A DNA stretch of 64,000 nucleotides from CAXBDP01 sp964598395 (GCA_964598395.1 CAZRBW010000003.1:1-64000); one strand, 5' to 3'; counted from the stretch's first letter, positions 1 to 9,230 are shown. Numbers and translations: made by a program. The notes: generated by a model not told the origin, from the letters alone.

Positions 1-1805
1 GCATTCCTCCCGCCTACGATTGGGAGTGTGAGCACGGTAGCATCTAAATCTACAGTAAGTTCCGTTCCTGGTTTTGGCAAAATGGTAAATTCACTATCCG
101 AAGAAAAAATCATCAAACCAATCTGCTGACCAGCCGAAATTATTTGATCATCGGGTTGTAAATCAAAGCTTACTTCATAGAATTTACCTGGTTCCAAAGG
201 TTCTGATTCCCTTATTGAAGCATGATTTTGCGGATCGGCCCAACCACGGGTGATAATATTATCCGTGATTTTGGCATTTCGACCTTCCGTCCATGGCAAT
301 GAAACCAACCAAACTGAAAGATTAGCTGCTGGCTTATTAGAAGCTATTTTCACGGTGATTCTAGGAATTCCTGAAATATGCACAGCTTCTTTGAGTACTG
401 GACTAAGGTAGAGAAGTCGATGATCCGTGTATTCTGCTTGCGCCAAGACTGAACCCGAAAAAGAATAGTTATCAACCAACGTTTCTTTTTCACCACCATT
501 TACTTGATTCAAACCAAGTGAACCCGCAGCTGGAGCCCCACCTTTGAGGTACAAACTCACATCCGAAGCAGCAGGATTTGGATAGTCAGCATAGGCGGTG
601 GGATTGCTTTGTTCATCTTGCTCACGAACGATCCATGCCCTCGGCTCATCTTCAACACCATTCTCAACCCCATGCAAATAGCGGGTAAACCAGCGGTTCA
701 TCATAGAGAATGGAGGTGGGCCACCATGTCCGTTTTGGTGATAATAAATTTTAGAGGGAATTCCCATTGCACGAGCTGCATCGTAAATCCGGTAACTATG
801 CTCAGGCATCACATTCCAATCGTTAAATCCATGTGCCATCAAAAGCGCTGATTTCATTGGTTCCATCTGATTAAGGTAGTCGCGGCCTGCCCAGAAGTCA
901 TTGTAATCGCCCGTAATCCTATCCATCCCCAGTGCCATTTCAGTATCACGGATTGTTTTGTTGTTGTAAGGTCGTTTGGCTTCATCGCCACTATGTATAA
1001 AATCATACAACACATCGATGTCTTCGCCCAGATATCCTCCAGGCGATCGTACCAATCCATTGGAGCGGTAATAGTGATAATACGAAGTGTTTGGAGCTAT
1101 CGGAATAATGGCTTCAAGGCCTTTCACTCCTGTGGTAGCAGCTGCCAGCGGGAGGGTTCCATTATAGGAAGTGCCCGTCATCCCTACCTTTCCTGTTGAC
1201 CAAAATGCCATTACCTTTTCATTTCCATCTGGTGTAGTGTAGCCATTTTCTTTGCCAGTGAGCCATTCAATTACAGCTTTGGGTGCAAGTGACTCATTTG
1301 GCCCGCCTACTGTAGGTGCACCTTGAGACAAACCCGTACCTGGAGAGGAAGAATGTACCACAATATAACCTCTTGGCACCCACTGCGAGATTTCAGAATT
1401 CGAAATTATCGGTCGCTCCCCTCTGCGCTTTACTTCCACGTGGGTGCGTGGTGGCGCTGTTTCGCCAAGCTCATGCTTTACATCCCAAAATAGCCCAGGA
1501 GCACTCCCAGCAGTACCGGCAAAATATGGACTAGTAGCATAAATTACTGGCAATTTGAGTCCTTCAGTTTCAGTTTGCTTTGGTCGGGTCACAGCCACAT
1601 GCATTCGATCCAATTTCCCATCTCCATCTGTATCAAATTCCGTTTCCACCCAAAGGTCATGGCGAATCCAGTTTGCAGGTTCATTTAATTCTGGTATGAC
1701 CTGAGCCTCTCCATTTTCAAATACTGGCTTGACCTGAGCCAGTAAAACTGGACTTCCGATGAATGAAAAAAGGATGAAAAACGCGAGGGATTTGATTGTT
1801 CTCAT
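1..1805 (-). CDS. Secreted Xaa-Pro dipeptidyl-peptidase, S15 family (3' end off window)
   Basis: Reads from an ATG at 1805 leftwards out of the window, so the C-terminus is missing; 601 codons are visible, close to the usual length of the family. The N-terminus (MRTIKSLAFFILFSF..VLLAQ) is a Sec signal peptide, so the enzyme is exported. An alpha/beta-hydrolase domain carries GMTGTSYNG with nucleophile Ser213, HGFNDWN with Asp329 and HQNGHGG with His360, the triad of S15/CocE-type peptidases. A beta-sandwich C-terminal domain follows from about residue 430. The family removes N-terminal Xaa-Pro dipeptides; CocE-type esterases share the fold, so the substrate is inferred. The gene contains two copies of the GCGGGAGG octamer (6 and 1148). 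Confidence 0.85.
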   Translation of the reverse strand, partial: MRTIKSLAFFILFSFIGSPVLLAQVKPVFENGEAQVIPELNEPANWIRHDLWVETEFDTDGDGKLDRMHVAVTRPKQTETEGLKLPVIYATSPYFAGTAGSAPGLFWDVKHELGETAPPRTHVEVKRRGERPIISNSEISQWVPRGYIVVHSSSPGTGLSQGAPTVGGPNESLAPKAVIEWLTGKENGYTTPDGNEKVMAFWSTGKVGMTGTSYNGTLPLAAATTGVKGLEAIIPIAPNTSYYHYYRSNGLVRSPGGYLGEDIDVLYDFIHSGDEAKRPYNNKTIRDTEMALGMDRITGDYNDFWAGRDYLNQMEPMKSALLMAHGFNDWNVMPEHSYRIYDAARAMGIPSKIYYHQNGHGGPPPFSMMNRWFTRYLHGVENGVEDEPRAWIVREQDEQSNPTAYADYPNPAASDVSLYLKGGAPAAGSLGLNQVNGGEKETLVDNYSFSGSVLAQAEYTDHRLLYLSPVLKEAVHISGIPRITVKIASNKPAANLSVWLVSLPWTEGRNAKITDNIITRGWADPQNHASIRESEPLEPGKFYEVSFDLQPDDQIISAGQQIGLMIFSSDSEFTILPKPGTELTVDLDATVLTLPIVGGRN

Positions 1806-2156
1806 GATAAATATCTGATGGAAAATAAAATGACTTTGAATTGGTGATTTTCTCGTGATTTTAAATAATTGCAATAACAACGACTTAGTTATTATGGTAA
1901 TTAATTATCGATTTCTAAGATAGGAAGTCAAAGCTAGATTGAAAAACTAATCAGCTTAATTCACTCATTACTTGATATTTTAAGAGATTGTGGAATCGGC
2001 GGGAGGTTTTTGAAAATCAACCCAAGCTTCGAGTGCATTCTTTGGGTCAAGTCCAGTTTTCTTCCTATGCGATCTATTAAACGAAACTTGTTCGTCATCG
2101 AATTGTGATTAGAAATATAGTTAATTGGCGCTCTTATTTGCAAGTGATAGTTTTGG
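1806..2156. other. Spacer between fhs and the S15 peptidase gene
   Basis: 351 bases, AT-rich, with no convincing gene. It holds the leader of the S15 gene on the right-to-left side and repeat copy A (1876..2021). I see no clear terminator after fhs. Confidence 0.6.
1876..2021. repeat. 145-bp dispersed repeat, copy A
   Basis: Aligns over its whole length with 4151..4295 in the same orientation, with roughly three quarters identical bases by eye. Shared blocks include aacaacg.cttagttatt, cagcttaattc.ctc.ttactt, attttaagagattgt and GCGGGAGG followed by aaaatcaac. No coding capacity and no transposase nearby. Together with copy B it flanks fhs. Confidence 0.8.
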
Positions 2157-3854
2157 TTAGGACAAGCCCGAAATTACACCTTCACTATCAATAGACATGC
2201 CTTCTGAGGCAGGAATTGCAGGAAGCCCCGGCATGCGCATCATTTGCCCAAGAATTGGAATGATGAAACCTGCACCTGCTGCAACTTCAAATTCTCTTAT
2301 CCCTACTTCGAAGTTTTCAGGCCTACCAAGGAGAAATTCATTATCGCTTAATGACTTCTCTGTCTTGGCCATACAAATGGGGAATTCACCATAACCTAGA
2401 CTTTCCATTCGGCTGATTTGGAGAGAAGCCTTCTTAGAATATTCTACTCTATTTGCACCGTAGATCACTTTAGCTATGATTTCTATTTTCTCTCTGATAG
2501 GCAACTTCCAATCGTATAATGGCTTGAATTCACTTTCATTTGCTTCAACAATTTTCACCAATGCTTCCGCTAAGTCAGTCATACCAGCGCCACCCATTGC
2601 CCAACCATCGGCTACCACAGCTTCAACGCCCAATTCTTCACACTTTTGCTGAATGTATTTTACTTCTTCATCTGTATCAGACGGGAAAGTATTAATGGCC
2701 ACTAATGGACTGATACCAAATTTTTTGATGCTTTGGATGTGGCTGGTCAAGTTGGCAAAACCCTTCTCTACTTTTTCGAGTGATGGAGTGTTATAATCTA
2801 TAGCCTTAGCACCTCCATGGTGTCTTAGTGCTCTAATCGTGGCCACTAGCACAACCGCTTTTGGTTTCAAATCTGCAGATACACATTTTATGTTTAGAAA
2901 TTTTTCCGCACCTAAATCCGCTCCAAAACCAGCCTCAGTTACTACATAATCGGCTAAGGAAAGACCCATTTTCGTAGCAATAATAGTGTTGGTTCCTTGA
3001 GCGATATTGGCAAAAGGACCACCATGTAAAATGGCTGGATTTCCTTCGAGTGTTTGAACCAAATTGGGTTGAATAGCATCTTTTAGTAATATTGCCATGG
3101 CATTTTCTGCCTTTAAGTCTCTAGCAAAAATGGGTTGCTTATCGTAAGTATAACCCACGAAGATATTTCCAAGTCGTTCTTTTAAGTCACTAAAATTCTC
3201 CGCCATACACAAGATGGCCATCACTTCAGAAGCGGGTGTGATGTTGAATCCATCTTCTCTAGGAATACCATTTGTTGTTCCTCCCAAACCGATAGTGATT
3301 TGCCTAAGTGATCTATCGTTCATGTCCATCGCCCGTTTCCAAGCGATGGTTCTTGGGTCAATGTTTAAGTTATTGGTTCTGCTTTGCAGGTTATTATCGA
3401 TAAGTGCCGAAAGAAGATTATTGGCTTTTTCAATTGCTGAAAAATCTCCTGTAAAATGTAGATTGATATCTTCCATAGGGATTACCTGCGAATAACCTCC
3501 ACCAGCTGCCCCACCTTTTATGCCAAATACAGGACCTAAGGAGGGTTCCCTCAGTACCGCGATTGTTTTCTTTCCTATTTTATTGAGCCCTTCTACTAGT
3601 CCAATGGAAATTGTCGTTTTACCTTCACCTGCAGGTGTAGGAGTCATAGCCGTAACAAGAATGAGGTTACTATCCTTTATCTTATCCTTGTCTATTAGTC
3701 TCAATGGAAGTTTAGCCTTGTATTTACCGTAGTGTTCGAGGTCATCCTCTGTAAGGCCAATTTTAGAAGCTATTAGGTTAATATGTTTTATATCAGCTGA
3801 TTGTGCAATAAAAATATCGCTTAGGTGTTTTTTATCCATAGGTTGAAAAGTCAT
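2157..3854 (-). CDS. fhs: Formate-tetrahydrofolate ligase
   Basis: 565 residues, the usual length for this enzyme, which joins formate to tetrahydrofolate using ATP to give 10-formyl-THF for one-carbon metabolism in the cytosol. The ATP-binding loop TPTPAGEGKTT lies at about residues 71-81, and family blocks such as FTGDFSAIEKANNLL and HGGPFANIAQG are present. Monocistronic by appearance: the neighbours are 350 and 440 bp away. It is bracketed by two direct repeat copies (1876..2021 and 4151..4295). Start chosen at the ATG (MTFQPMDKKHLSD); the next Met is six codons in and also possible. Confidence 0.95.
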   Translation of the reverse strand: MTFQPMDKKHLSDIFIAQSADIKHINLIASKIGLTEDDLEHYGKYKAKLPLRLIDKDKIKDSNLILVTAMTPTPAGEGKTTISIGLVEGLNKIGKKTIAVLREPSLGPVFGIKGGAAGGGYSQVIPMEDINLHFTGDFSAIEKANNLLSALIDNNLQSRTNNLNIDPRTIAWKRAMDMNDRSLRQITIGLGGTTNGIPREDGFNITPASEVMAILCMAENFSDLKERLGNIFVGYTYDKQPIFARDLKAENAMAILLKDAIQPNLVQTLEGNPAILHGGPFANIAQGTNTIIATKMGLSLADYVVTEAGFGADLGAEKFLNIKCVSADLKPKAVVLVATIRALRHHGGAKAIDYNTPSLEKVEKGFANLTSHIQSIKKFGISPLVAINTFPSDTDEEVKYIQQKCEELGVEAVVADGWAMGGAGMTDLAEALVKIVEANESEFKPLYDWKLPIREKIEIIAKVIYGANRVEYSKKASLQISRMESLGYGEFPICMAKTEKSLSDNEFLLGRPENFEVGIREFEVAAGAGFIIPILGQMMRMPGLPAIPASEGMSIDSEGVISGLS

Positions 3855-4291
3855 TGTTCAAGAGTCAATTGGAACTAGTGGATTGATTTTTAAATATTAA
3901 CATTTACTTTTTTTGTAAAAAAATGACTCTCGATAAATCAACAAATTTCTTTTTCTCATTAATTGCAGAAATCACATCTCCACAGGTTAAACAAGATTAA
4001 TTACGTTGATTTTGTGCCTAATTTAGCAAATAAAAACCAAGCCTTTTTGCTAAAAGTTTGAGATAAGATTTTTTAGGATTGTGAGTGTCGGATTACAAAT
4101 CCCCCTTATTTATGGTTTGACATTGCAATTGGTGATGTTAAATAGGTCAAAACAACGGCTTAGTTATTTTGGCAATTAAATATTTATTTTTAAAGTAGAA
4201 AGTAAAAGCTATACAGAAATATTATCCAGCTTAATTCGCTCGTTACTTGACATTTTAAGAGATTGTAGAATTGGCGGGAGGGTGTTAAAAA
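3855..4291. other. Spacer upstream of fhs
   Basis: 437 bases, very AT-rich. It must contain the fhs promoter on the - strand. The part from 4151 onward is repeat copy B. No gene seen. Confidence 0.6.
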
Positions 4292-4295
4292 TCAA
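4151..4295. repeat. 145-bp dispersed repeat, copy B
   Basis: Partner of copy A at 1876..2021. Its end runs over the stop codon of the YdeI-like gene (4292-4294), so the repeat supplies the last bases of that reading frame. It includes the octamer at 4274..4281. Confidence 0.8.
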
Positions 4296-4867
4296 CTTCC
4301 TTTTAGTTTCTCACCTTTGCCAGATAATTGAGCTATTTGATCAATTCTTGCCTTCCTAGTCTTCTCAGTCTTTGCCAATTTGATCCAGCGTAATACAAAA
4401 CGCTTGCTTGAGTTGTTGATAGCATAGAAAAATTCAGCTGCTCCCTCATATCTAGCTAATCCTTCTTGTAAGTCTTTCGGCACAATGAGATTATCCACAT
4501 CATCCATAAAATCCCAAAGACCGTTTCGCTTAGATATTTCAATCGAATGAAGTCCTGCATCATGCATTTTACCCTCTAAAATCAATCTATAAGCACGGTC
4601 TTTATAGGTTTTGGCCCAGTGCTCCACTTTTCTAGGCGAAATCAATTGCATAGTTCGGGTATCGTCTAACTTTCTTCTAATGCCATCTATCCAGCCAAAG
4701 CAAAGTAGTTCGTCTAGAACTTCAGCAGTAGAAATATATTTTTCAGGCACTTCCTTTTTGTAAGTTACCAACCAAATACTTTCTTTTTGCTGATGATTGA
4801 GCTCAAGCCAACTTCTCAATTCATCAACTGACCCAACTTCAACTTTTTGAAACTTTTCAGCATTCAT
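4292..4867 (-). CDS. YdeI/OmpD-associated family protein
   Basis: 191 residues. It matches the YdeI family by the segments LCFGWIDGIRRKLDDTR (about 56-72), SPRKVEHWAKTYKDRA and the C-terminal block FVLRWIKLAKTEKTRKARI. Family members are small soluble proteins of poorly defined biochemical role; some are linked to resistance to antimicrobial peptides. No signal peptide or membrane segment. The stop codon lies inside repeat copy B. Confidence 0.8.
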   Translation of the reverse strand: MNAEKFQKVEVGSVDELRSWLELNHQQKESIWLVTYKKEVPEKYISTAEVLDELLCFGWIDGIRRKLDDTRTMQLISPRKVEHWAKTYKDRAYRLILEGKMHDAGLHSIEISKRNGLWDFMDDVDNLIVPKDLQEGLARYEGAAEFFYAINNSSKRFVLRWIKLAKTEKTRKARIDQIAQLSGKGEKLKGS

Positions 4868-4914
4868 TATTTAGAGGATTTTTTATTGAATTTCGAAATT
4901 TGATTGCAAAGTCA

Positions 4915-5085
4915 TTATTTCAAATCCTTGATTTGCTGTGTAATCAGAAGTTTAACGTAATGTCGATTGCGTCTTTCCTTTTTAGCGTTTGCTCTTTTTT
5001 CATTTCGTTTATCGACAACAATTTTGCTTAGATCATTCAAATCCTCTATCATTTTAACGTCATTTATCGAGGTTCTTTTTGCCAT
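4915..5085 (-). CDS. Small Lys/Arg-rich hypothetical protein, 56 aa
   Basis: ATG at 5085, TAA at 4915-4917. The protein starts MAKRTSINDVKMIEDLN and has a very basic centre (DKRNEKRANAKKERRNRH, about residues 25-42), predicted helical. A purine-rich gtaagg stands just before the start. It lies 47 bp upstream of the YdeI-like gene on the same strand and could be its operon partner. I do not recognise the family. The acidic-then-basic pattern could suit a nucleic-acid-binding protein, but that is inference. Confidence 0.45.
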   Translation of the reverse strand: MAKRTSINDVKMIEDLNDLSKIVVDKRNEKRANAKKERRNRHYVKLLITQQIKDLK

Positions 5086-5328
5086 AGCCTTACGAGATTT
5101 TCTAATGAAAGCTTTTCCCTTTGGCTAGAACTGCTAACAAATGCACAATGTTTTTTTATTAAAATACCTATTATGGGGAAAGCCTAGATTTGAAAAATAA
5201 GGTGAAGCGGTGGAGGAGAAATTATATGAATACTTCTCCTGCTTTTAAAGTGAATGTGCCGGCCAAAACCGGTTTTTTAAATAGTTTTATTCCAAAGCAA
5301 TATCTCTTAGTTGAATCCCTGATTTTAA

Positions 5329-6069
5329 TTAAATATCTGCGATGATATTACCAAATGAAGTAGTTGAAATTGCTAGACTCAATATGATTGCAAGCCAGTA
5401 CAATCCAAAGCACCACCATGATATTGGCAATATTTTACCGTAAGCTTTGCGGTCATGGAAAAGCAGACTTGTTGTAAGCGACAAAAGGATTAATAATCCC
5501 AAAGGCATACTAATATTTAAGCCTGTTAAAAACCCAATTGAACCAGCCAGTCTATTGGTAGCAGCAAAAATAAACACCAATCCAGTGTATAGCATTAAGC
5601 GTTTGTGAATAGCTGACTTGTTTCGTTTATATATAGCTATGGTAAAAAAGGACAAGAACAAAAGACACATAAAAACATCAAGCCATAGAATAAAGGACAA
5701 GCCCGGCTCCACTTCTTCAACGGTTGATTGGAGCTGCTGAGCTAAGGTTTTCATGCGGTTAGGAAACACTGAAATTACCCATACGGTAGAAGCCAATACG
5801 AATGCCGCCCACACAACACCAAACCAACCAATTCTCTTATGTAAACTTACACGGCTTGATTGGATTAAACTTGTTTGAATAAGAAGAAAAATGTACCAAA
5901 CCGTGAGTATAAATCCATGAACAAGATGAGGGATAGGTAAGCCGTTAGGATAAAAAGGATACTCACCAATCAAAGGTTTGAGGTAGAAACTTGGAGCAAA
6001 TCCCAAGAATACAAACAGAAGCATAATTCCAGACATTTTTTGGAAATATTTGCTTCGGTCTTTCTTCAT
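5329..6069 (-). CDS. Multi-pass membrane protein, function unknown
   Basis: 246 residues with about seven hydrophobic helices. Conserved-looking histidine motifs sit at helix ends: HGFILTVWYIFLLIQ (about 50-64), LHKRIGWFG (about 77-85) and HKRLMLYTGL (about 155-164). This pattern occurs in uncharacterised membrane proteins of Proteobacteria and Bacteroidota and resembles haem-ligating b-type membrane proteins, but haem binding is inference. It stands alone, with a 1.1-kb spacer upstream. Confidence 0.65.
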   Translation of the reverse strand: MKKDRSKYFQKMSGIMLLFVFLGFAPSFYLKPLIGEYPFYPNGLPIPHLVHGFILTVWYIFLLIQTSLIQSSRVSLHKRIGWFGVVWAAFVLASTVWVISVFPNRMKTLAQQLQSTVEEVEPGLSFILWLDVFMCLLFLSFFTIAIYKRNKSAIHKRLMLYTGLVFIFAATNRLAGSIGFLTGLNISMPLGLLILLSLTTSLLFHDRKAYGKILPISWWCFGLYWLAIILSLAISTTSFGNIIADI

Positions 6070-7205
6070 ATTTTCTGACTAATAGAATTGATGAAACATA
6101 CCATATTTTTAAAATAAATGCAATATTCTTTGGCTATTTCGATCGATACAAACCAAGTTAAACAGTACATAGCCAGTGCGATACGGCGGGAGGTAGGGAA
6201 ATATGTCCTCATACTTACTGATTTTTAGTAGCCATTTATTTTGTAGCAATAGTTTATGCCAAAGATTTAGCTTCTAATTTTGGTAGCCGGGGACCAATTT
6301 CCTTTTCAGGATTTGCAATTCAGAGCCATTGATAAAGTGGATATATAATCCAAATAACCATCAAGCATTATTTTCTTTTCTGATCAAGGAAGAGATTTGC
6401 CTCAGGGTTGATTGTATGCATATTTTATTTCAAGTATTACAGCCCTCCACTGCACTTTCTCCTCCAAACCATTCTGAATATCAATTTTGCTAATTGCGGG
6501 TATCATGATGGAAAAAATTAAGAAATACATAAATGATTGTAAGCCAAAAAACGTGACTCGTTAGTAAGATTTTTTCATAATCGAAGCAAAATCCGTAAAT
6601 AACTAACAGAAAATATTCTACAAAATCTCAAAAACAAAGCCTAAATAGCCTATTAACTTTTATTGGACAGGAAAACCTTTGAAAGATGAACCATGATTGG
6701 CGGAAAGACGTATACTCATGTATTGGAGATTTTTTTGAAGCTAAGCATTTTTTTATCTTGAATTCTATTGGTTCTAATACACCTAAGAAATTAGCAACAC
6801 CTCTCTTCTATTTTTCATTTTTTTTACTCGCTTATTGTTTACAACCGGTTCCTAGGGTATTTTATTACTGCCTGAATATCAGTAAAGTAAATTGCCAAAC
6901 AGATATGGTTTAAAGATATTTTTTTATAGATAACTTTCTTGTAATTATAGGTTAATGCTCAAATGATTAGAAAATTAACCCGTTACAGAAAGGTAGGAGG
7001 ATTTTTCAAATAGATTTTTAACTTATCAGCGGGAGGTTTAATTAGTATTCCCTATTTTTTGCAGACGTTAAACTCAACTAAATACTGAAATAATTGAGAA
7101 GGATATCCATAAATTGGATAAATACACCTTCGCTTATTTTCTTCTGTTTTTCAGCTAGCGCAAAGCTTTATATAGATAAAAAGTGATTAGCCCCAGTTTT
7201 TAATT
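6070..7205. other. Long AT-rich spacer
   Basis: 1.1 kb without a convincing gene. It holds two copies of the octamer (6186 and 7029), a doubtful 75-codon frame at 6686..6913 with no recognisable domain, and presumably divergent promoters for the genes on either side. No hairpin-plus-T terminator and no IS terminus is obvious. Confidence 0.5.
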
Positions 7206-7274
7206 ATGGATTTTTTAGAAGGATTAAGCAAAGCATTTTTTGATTGTAATTACATAAACATAAAGACTAATATT

Positions 7275-7898
7275 ATGGCAGAAATAAAAATTGAAAAAAA
7301 AACGCCTTTATGGCCTTGGATACTTTTGGGTATAGCCATTGTCGGTATTCTGATTTACCTATTTGCCTTTAATGGCAACAATGATGATACTGATGATATC
7401 CAAGAAGTTAGGATTGAGCAAAATATCCAAGAACCTGAAGTAAAAAGGCAGGCTGCTCCGAATAATTCTATTGTATTTGCCTATGTAAATTTCATAAAGG
7501 AGGATCCCAAAAAGATGGATCTCGATCATGAGTTTACCAATGAAGCACTTCTAAAATTAATAAACGCTACTAGTGCAATGGCAGATGAAGTTGGTTATGA
7601 TATCCAAAAAGACTTAGAAGAGGTAAGGACTTTTGCAAATAAAATAACCAATGATCCTTTTGAAACTACTCATGCCAATTCTATTAGAAAATCAGCGGAT
7701 ATTTTGGCCATTGTATTACATAATATACAAAGGGCAGCTTTCCCAAGTTTGGCAAGTGAAGCCGATGAAGTAAAGAAAGCAGCAACAGCGATTCAAGTTG
7801 AAGTACTAGTTTTAGACCAAAAAGAAAGTGTCAAAAATTACTTTAGTAAGTCTGCTGATTTGCTAGAAAAAATGAATAATAACTCACCACAAATCTAG
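7275..7898 (+). CDS. Single-pass membrane-anchored hypothetical protein
   Basis: 207 residues from the ATG at 7275. The frame is open back to 7206, but the extra 23 residues (MDFLEGLSKAFFDCNY..) look unlike a real N-terminus and would precede the membrane anchor. Residues about 13-32 (PLWPWILLGIAIVGILIYLF) form one transmembrane helix. After an acidic linker (DDTDDIQE) the outer domain is helical, with VNFIKEDPKKMDLDHEFTNEALLKL suggesting a four-helix bundle. It is followed after 4 bp by the PRC-barrel gene, so the two are almost certainly co-transcribed. Similar pairs occur among Bacteroidota stress genes (inference). Function unknown. Confidence 0.65.
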   Translation: MAEIKIEKKTPLWPWILLGIAIVGILIYLFAFNGNNDDTDDIQEVRIEQNIQEPEVKRQAAPNNSIVFAYVNFIKEDPKKMDLDHEFTNEALLKLINATSAMADEVGYDIQKDLEEVRTFANKITNDPFETTHANSIRKSADILAIVLHNIQRAAFPSLASEADEVKKAATAIQVEVLVLDQKESVKNYFSKSADLLEKMNNNSPQI

Positions 7899-7902
7899 AA
7901 TC

Positions 7903-8421
7903 ATGGTAGAAAACAATAAAAATCTTTATTACTTGGACGATCTTTCAGATTATAAAGTAGCCTCAGATTACAGTGATGTCAGAGGATGGGAAGTAAAAGA
8001 TATTGATAGTCGTACAATAGGAAAAGTAGAGGGTTTGCTAGCAAACATTGAAACTAAAAGGGTGGTCTATCTCGATATCCAAGTGGATAAATCTTTGATT
8101 GAGGACGGTCATGAAGTATTCAATAAATCTGCAAACGATGGAGCGCATGGTTTTATAAACAAAGAAGGAGAAAACCATCTGATTATTCCAATAGGATTAG
8201 TAACACTGGATGAAGAGAACAAAAATGTGCTCTCCGATGAAATCAATCACAGTACTTTTGCAAGGACTAAAAGGTTCAGCAAAGGGGAAGAGTTAAATCG
8301 CAATTACGAAGTGACTGTTTTTAAAAGTTATTTTCCAGGAAAAACGATCGATGAGACTGAACTAAAAGATGAGAATTTTTATGGTCGTCAAGAGTTTAAT
8401 AGGTCTAAGGATAGGGAATAG
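7903..8421 (+). CDS. PRC-barrel domain protein
   Basis: 172 residues. Residues about 10-110 (LSDYKVASDYSDVRGWEVKD.. to LIIPIGLVTLDEENK) fit the PRC-barrel fold, known from the photosynthetic reaction-centre H subunit and from many small stress or RNA-metabolism proteins. The C-terminal 60 residues are polar and include a second short segment (VTVFKSYFPGKTID). No signal peptide. Starts 4 bp after the membrane-anchored gene at 7275..7898. Its partner and function are unknown. Confidence 0.75.
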   Translation: MVENNKNLYYLDDLSDYKVASDYSDVRGWEVKDIDSRTIGKVEGLLANIETKRVVYLDIQVDKSLIEDGHEVFNKSANDGAHGFINKEGENHLIIPIGLVTLDEENKNVLSDEINHSTFARTKRFSKGEELNRNYEVTVFKSYFPGKTIDETELKDENFYGRQEFNRSKDRE

Positions 8422-8444
8422 GTTTTTTCTTTAAGTCCGATATA

Positions 8445-8600
8445 GGATGAAAAAATTTAATTCCCTCGGTGGTACGAATCAAACCGAAATAGTTTAACTA
8501 AACTGACACAGTTTCAGCTGGAATCAGTGGGGCAATTTGACCAAAATGGATGGCACGAATCAAAACGTTACATTTATTAGGCTGGTTAAATTGTTTCACT
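8445..8600. mobile_element. Possible decayed terminus of an IS21-type element
   Basis: The stretch contains related short units, ggtacgaatcaaac (about 8471) and ggcacgaatcaaaac (about 8552), separated by gctggaatcagtggggcaa and gaccaaaatgga. Repeated units of this style resemble the multi-repeat ends of IS21-family elements in Bacteroidota. No istA or istB reading frame remains. The family assignment is from memory and weak. Confidence 0.3.
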
Positions 8601-8635
8601 TATTTCTTAGTTTTATAGGAGGCACCTCACCTGCA

Positions 8636-8815
8636 ATTGTCTGAATCGCGCTTGTCTGCCGTTTTTAGACAGAGATTATGCGGATTTCACGGATATTTAG
8701 CTCCATCGGAGCAACCTCTTTGTGGCATCTTCGATGCGAACAAACCTAAGCTCCATTGCAGTGACCTGTTTGTAGGATTATCCATACGAAAAACACATTT
8801 AGCTCCATTGGAGTG
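8636..8815. repeat. REP-like tandem palindromes (AGCTCC-n-GGAGC), three units
   Basis: Three units begin at 8699, 8749 and 8801, about 50 bp apart. Each starts with a palindrome of the type agctccatcggagc and most continue with acctgtttgtag. A preceding block (8636..8698) contains gtctgaatcgcg and gcggatttcacgg, found again near 11450. Related single palindromes lie at 9585, 11374, 11562 and (diverged) 16260. They look like REP/MITE-type remnants. Confidence 0.65.
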
Positions 8816-8924
8816 ATCTGATAATGTTGGCTATCAAAGTGTTATTTGTTGTAGCCAGTGGTATTGTCGGACTTCAATTCCTACTTATCGGAGGTTCGGG
8901 ATTGTATATGGCGAACAATTGGAA

Positions 8925-9230
8925 CTATATCCCTTTCAAACGTTTTGGATCTCTAGAGGTGTGAAAAATCCTGGAAATAACCACTTTATCTTTTGCGCTT
9001 CGATAAATGATCTTGTAGCTCCAAACTACCAGAAAACGATATTCCGATTTCTTATGGATAAGTAATGGTTCAATAGTTCCAATTTTTGGAGAGTGCTGTA
9101 GTAATTCAGTTGTCTGCAAAATTTTATTAAGCACAATTTCTGAGTATGAGAGTCCTTGTTCCTCTCGAATGTACTTAATAGCTCTTTCCAACTGACCAAA
9201 TGCATTATGGGTCCAAATTACCTTAACCAT
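8925..9230 (-). CDS. RelE/ParE-type toxin
   Basis: 101 residues with the ParE/RelE pattern: VIWTHNAFGQLERAIKYI at the N-terminus, a middle SPKIGTIEPLL segment, and the C-terminal strands YRFLVVWSYKIIYR and VISRIFHTSRDP. ParE toxins act on gyrase and RelE toxins cleave mRNA; the sequence alone does not decide which applies here. The start overlaps the upstream antitoxin gene by 13 bp, typical of translationally coupled type II modules. A decayed relative with the same overlap lies at 11638..11972. Confidence 0.85.
   Translation of the reverse strand: MVKVIWTHNAFGQLERAIKYIREEQGLSYSEIVLNKILQTTELLQHSPKIGTIEPLLIHKKSEYRFLVVWSYKIIYRSAKDKVVISRIFHTSRDPKRLKGI

Noticed and set aside
1961..2143. 60-codon frame on the - strand
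   Set aside because: It lies over repeat copy A, the matching frame is not kept in copy B, and no domain is seen.
1876..4295. Composite transposon around fhs
   Set aside because: Repeats flank the gene but there is no transposase, no target duplication seen and fhs is a normal metabolic gene.
5226..5345. 39-codon frame on + with a ggaggag leader
   Set aside because: It runs into the end of a convergent gene, has no recognisable feature, and Shine-Dalgarno leaders carry little weight in Bacteroidota.
6686..6913. 75-codon frame on +
   Set aside because: No signal, domain or conserved-looking segment; base use like the surrounding spacer.
8699..8815. Possible CRISPR array
   Set aside because: Only three units, each diverged, palindromes rather than fixed repeats, and no cas gene in the window.
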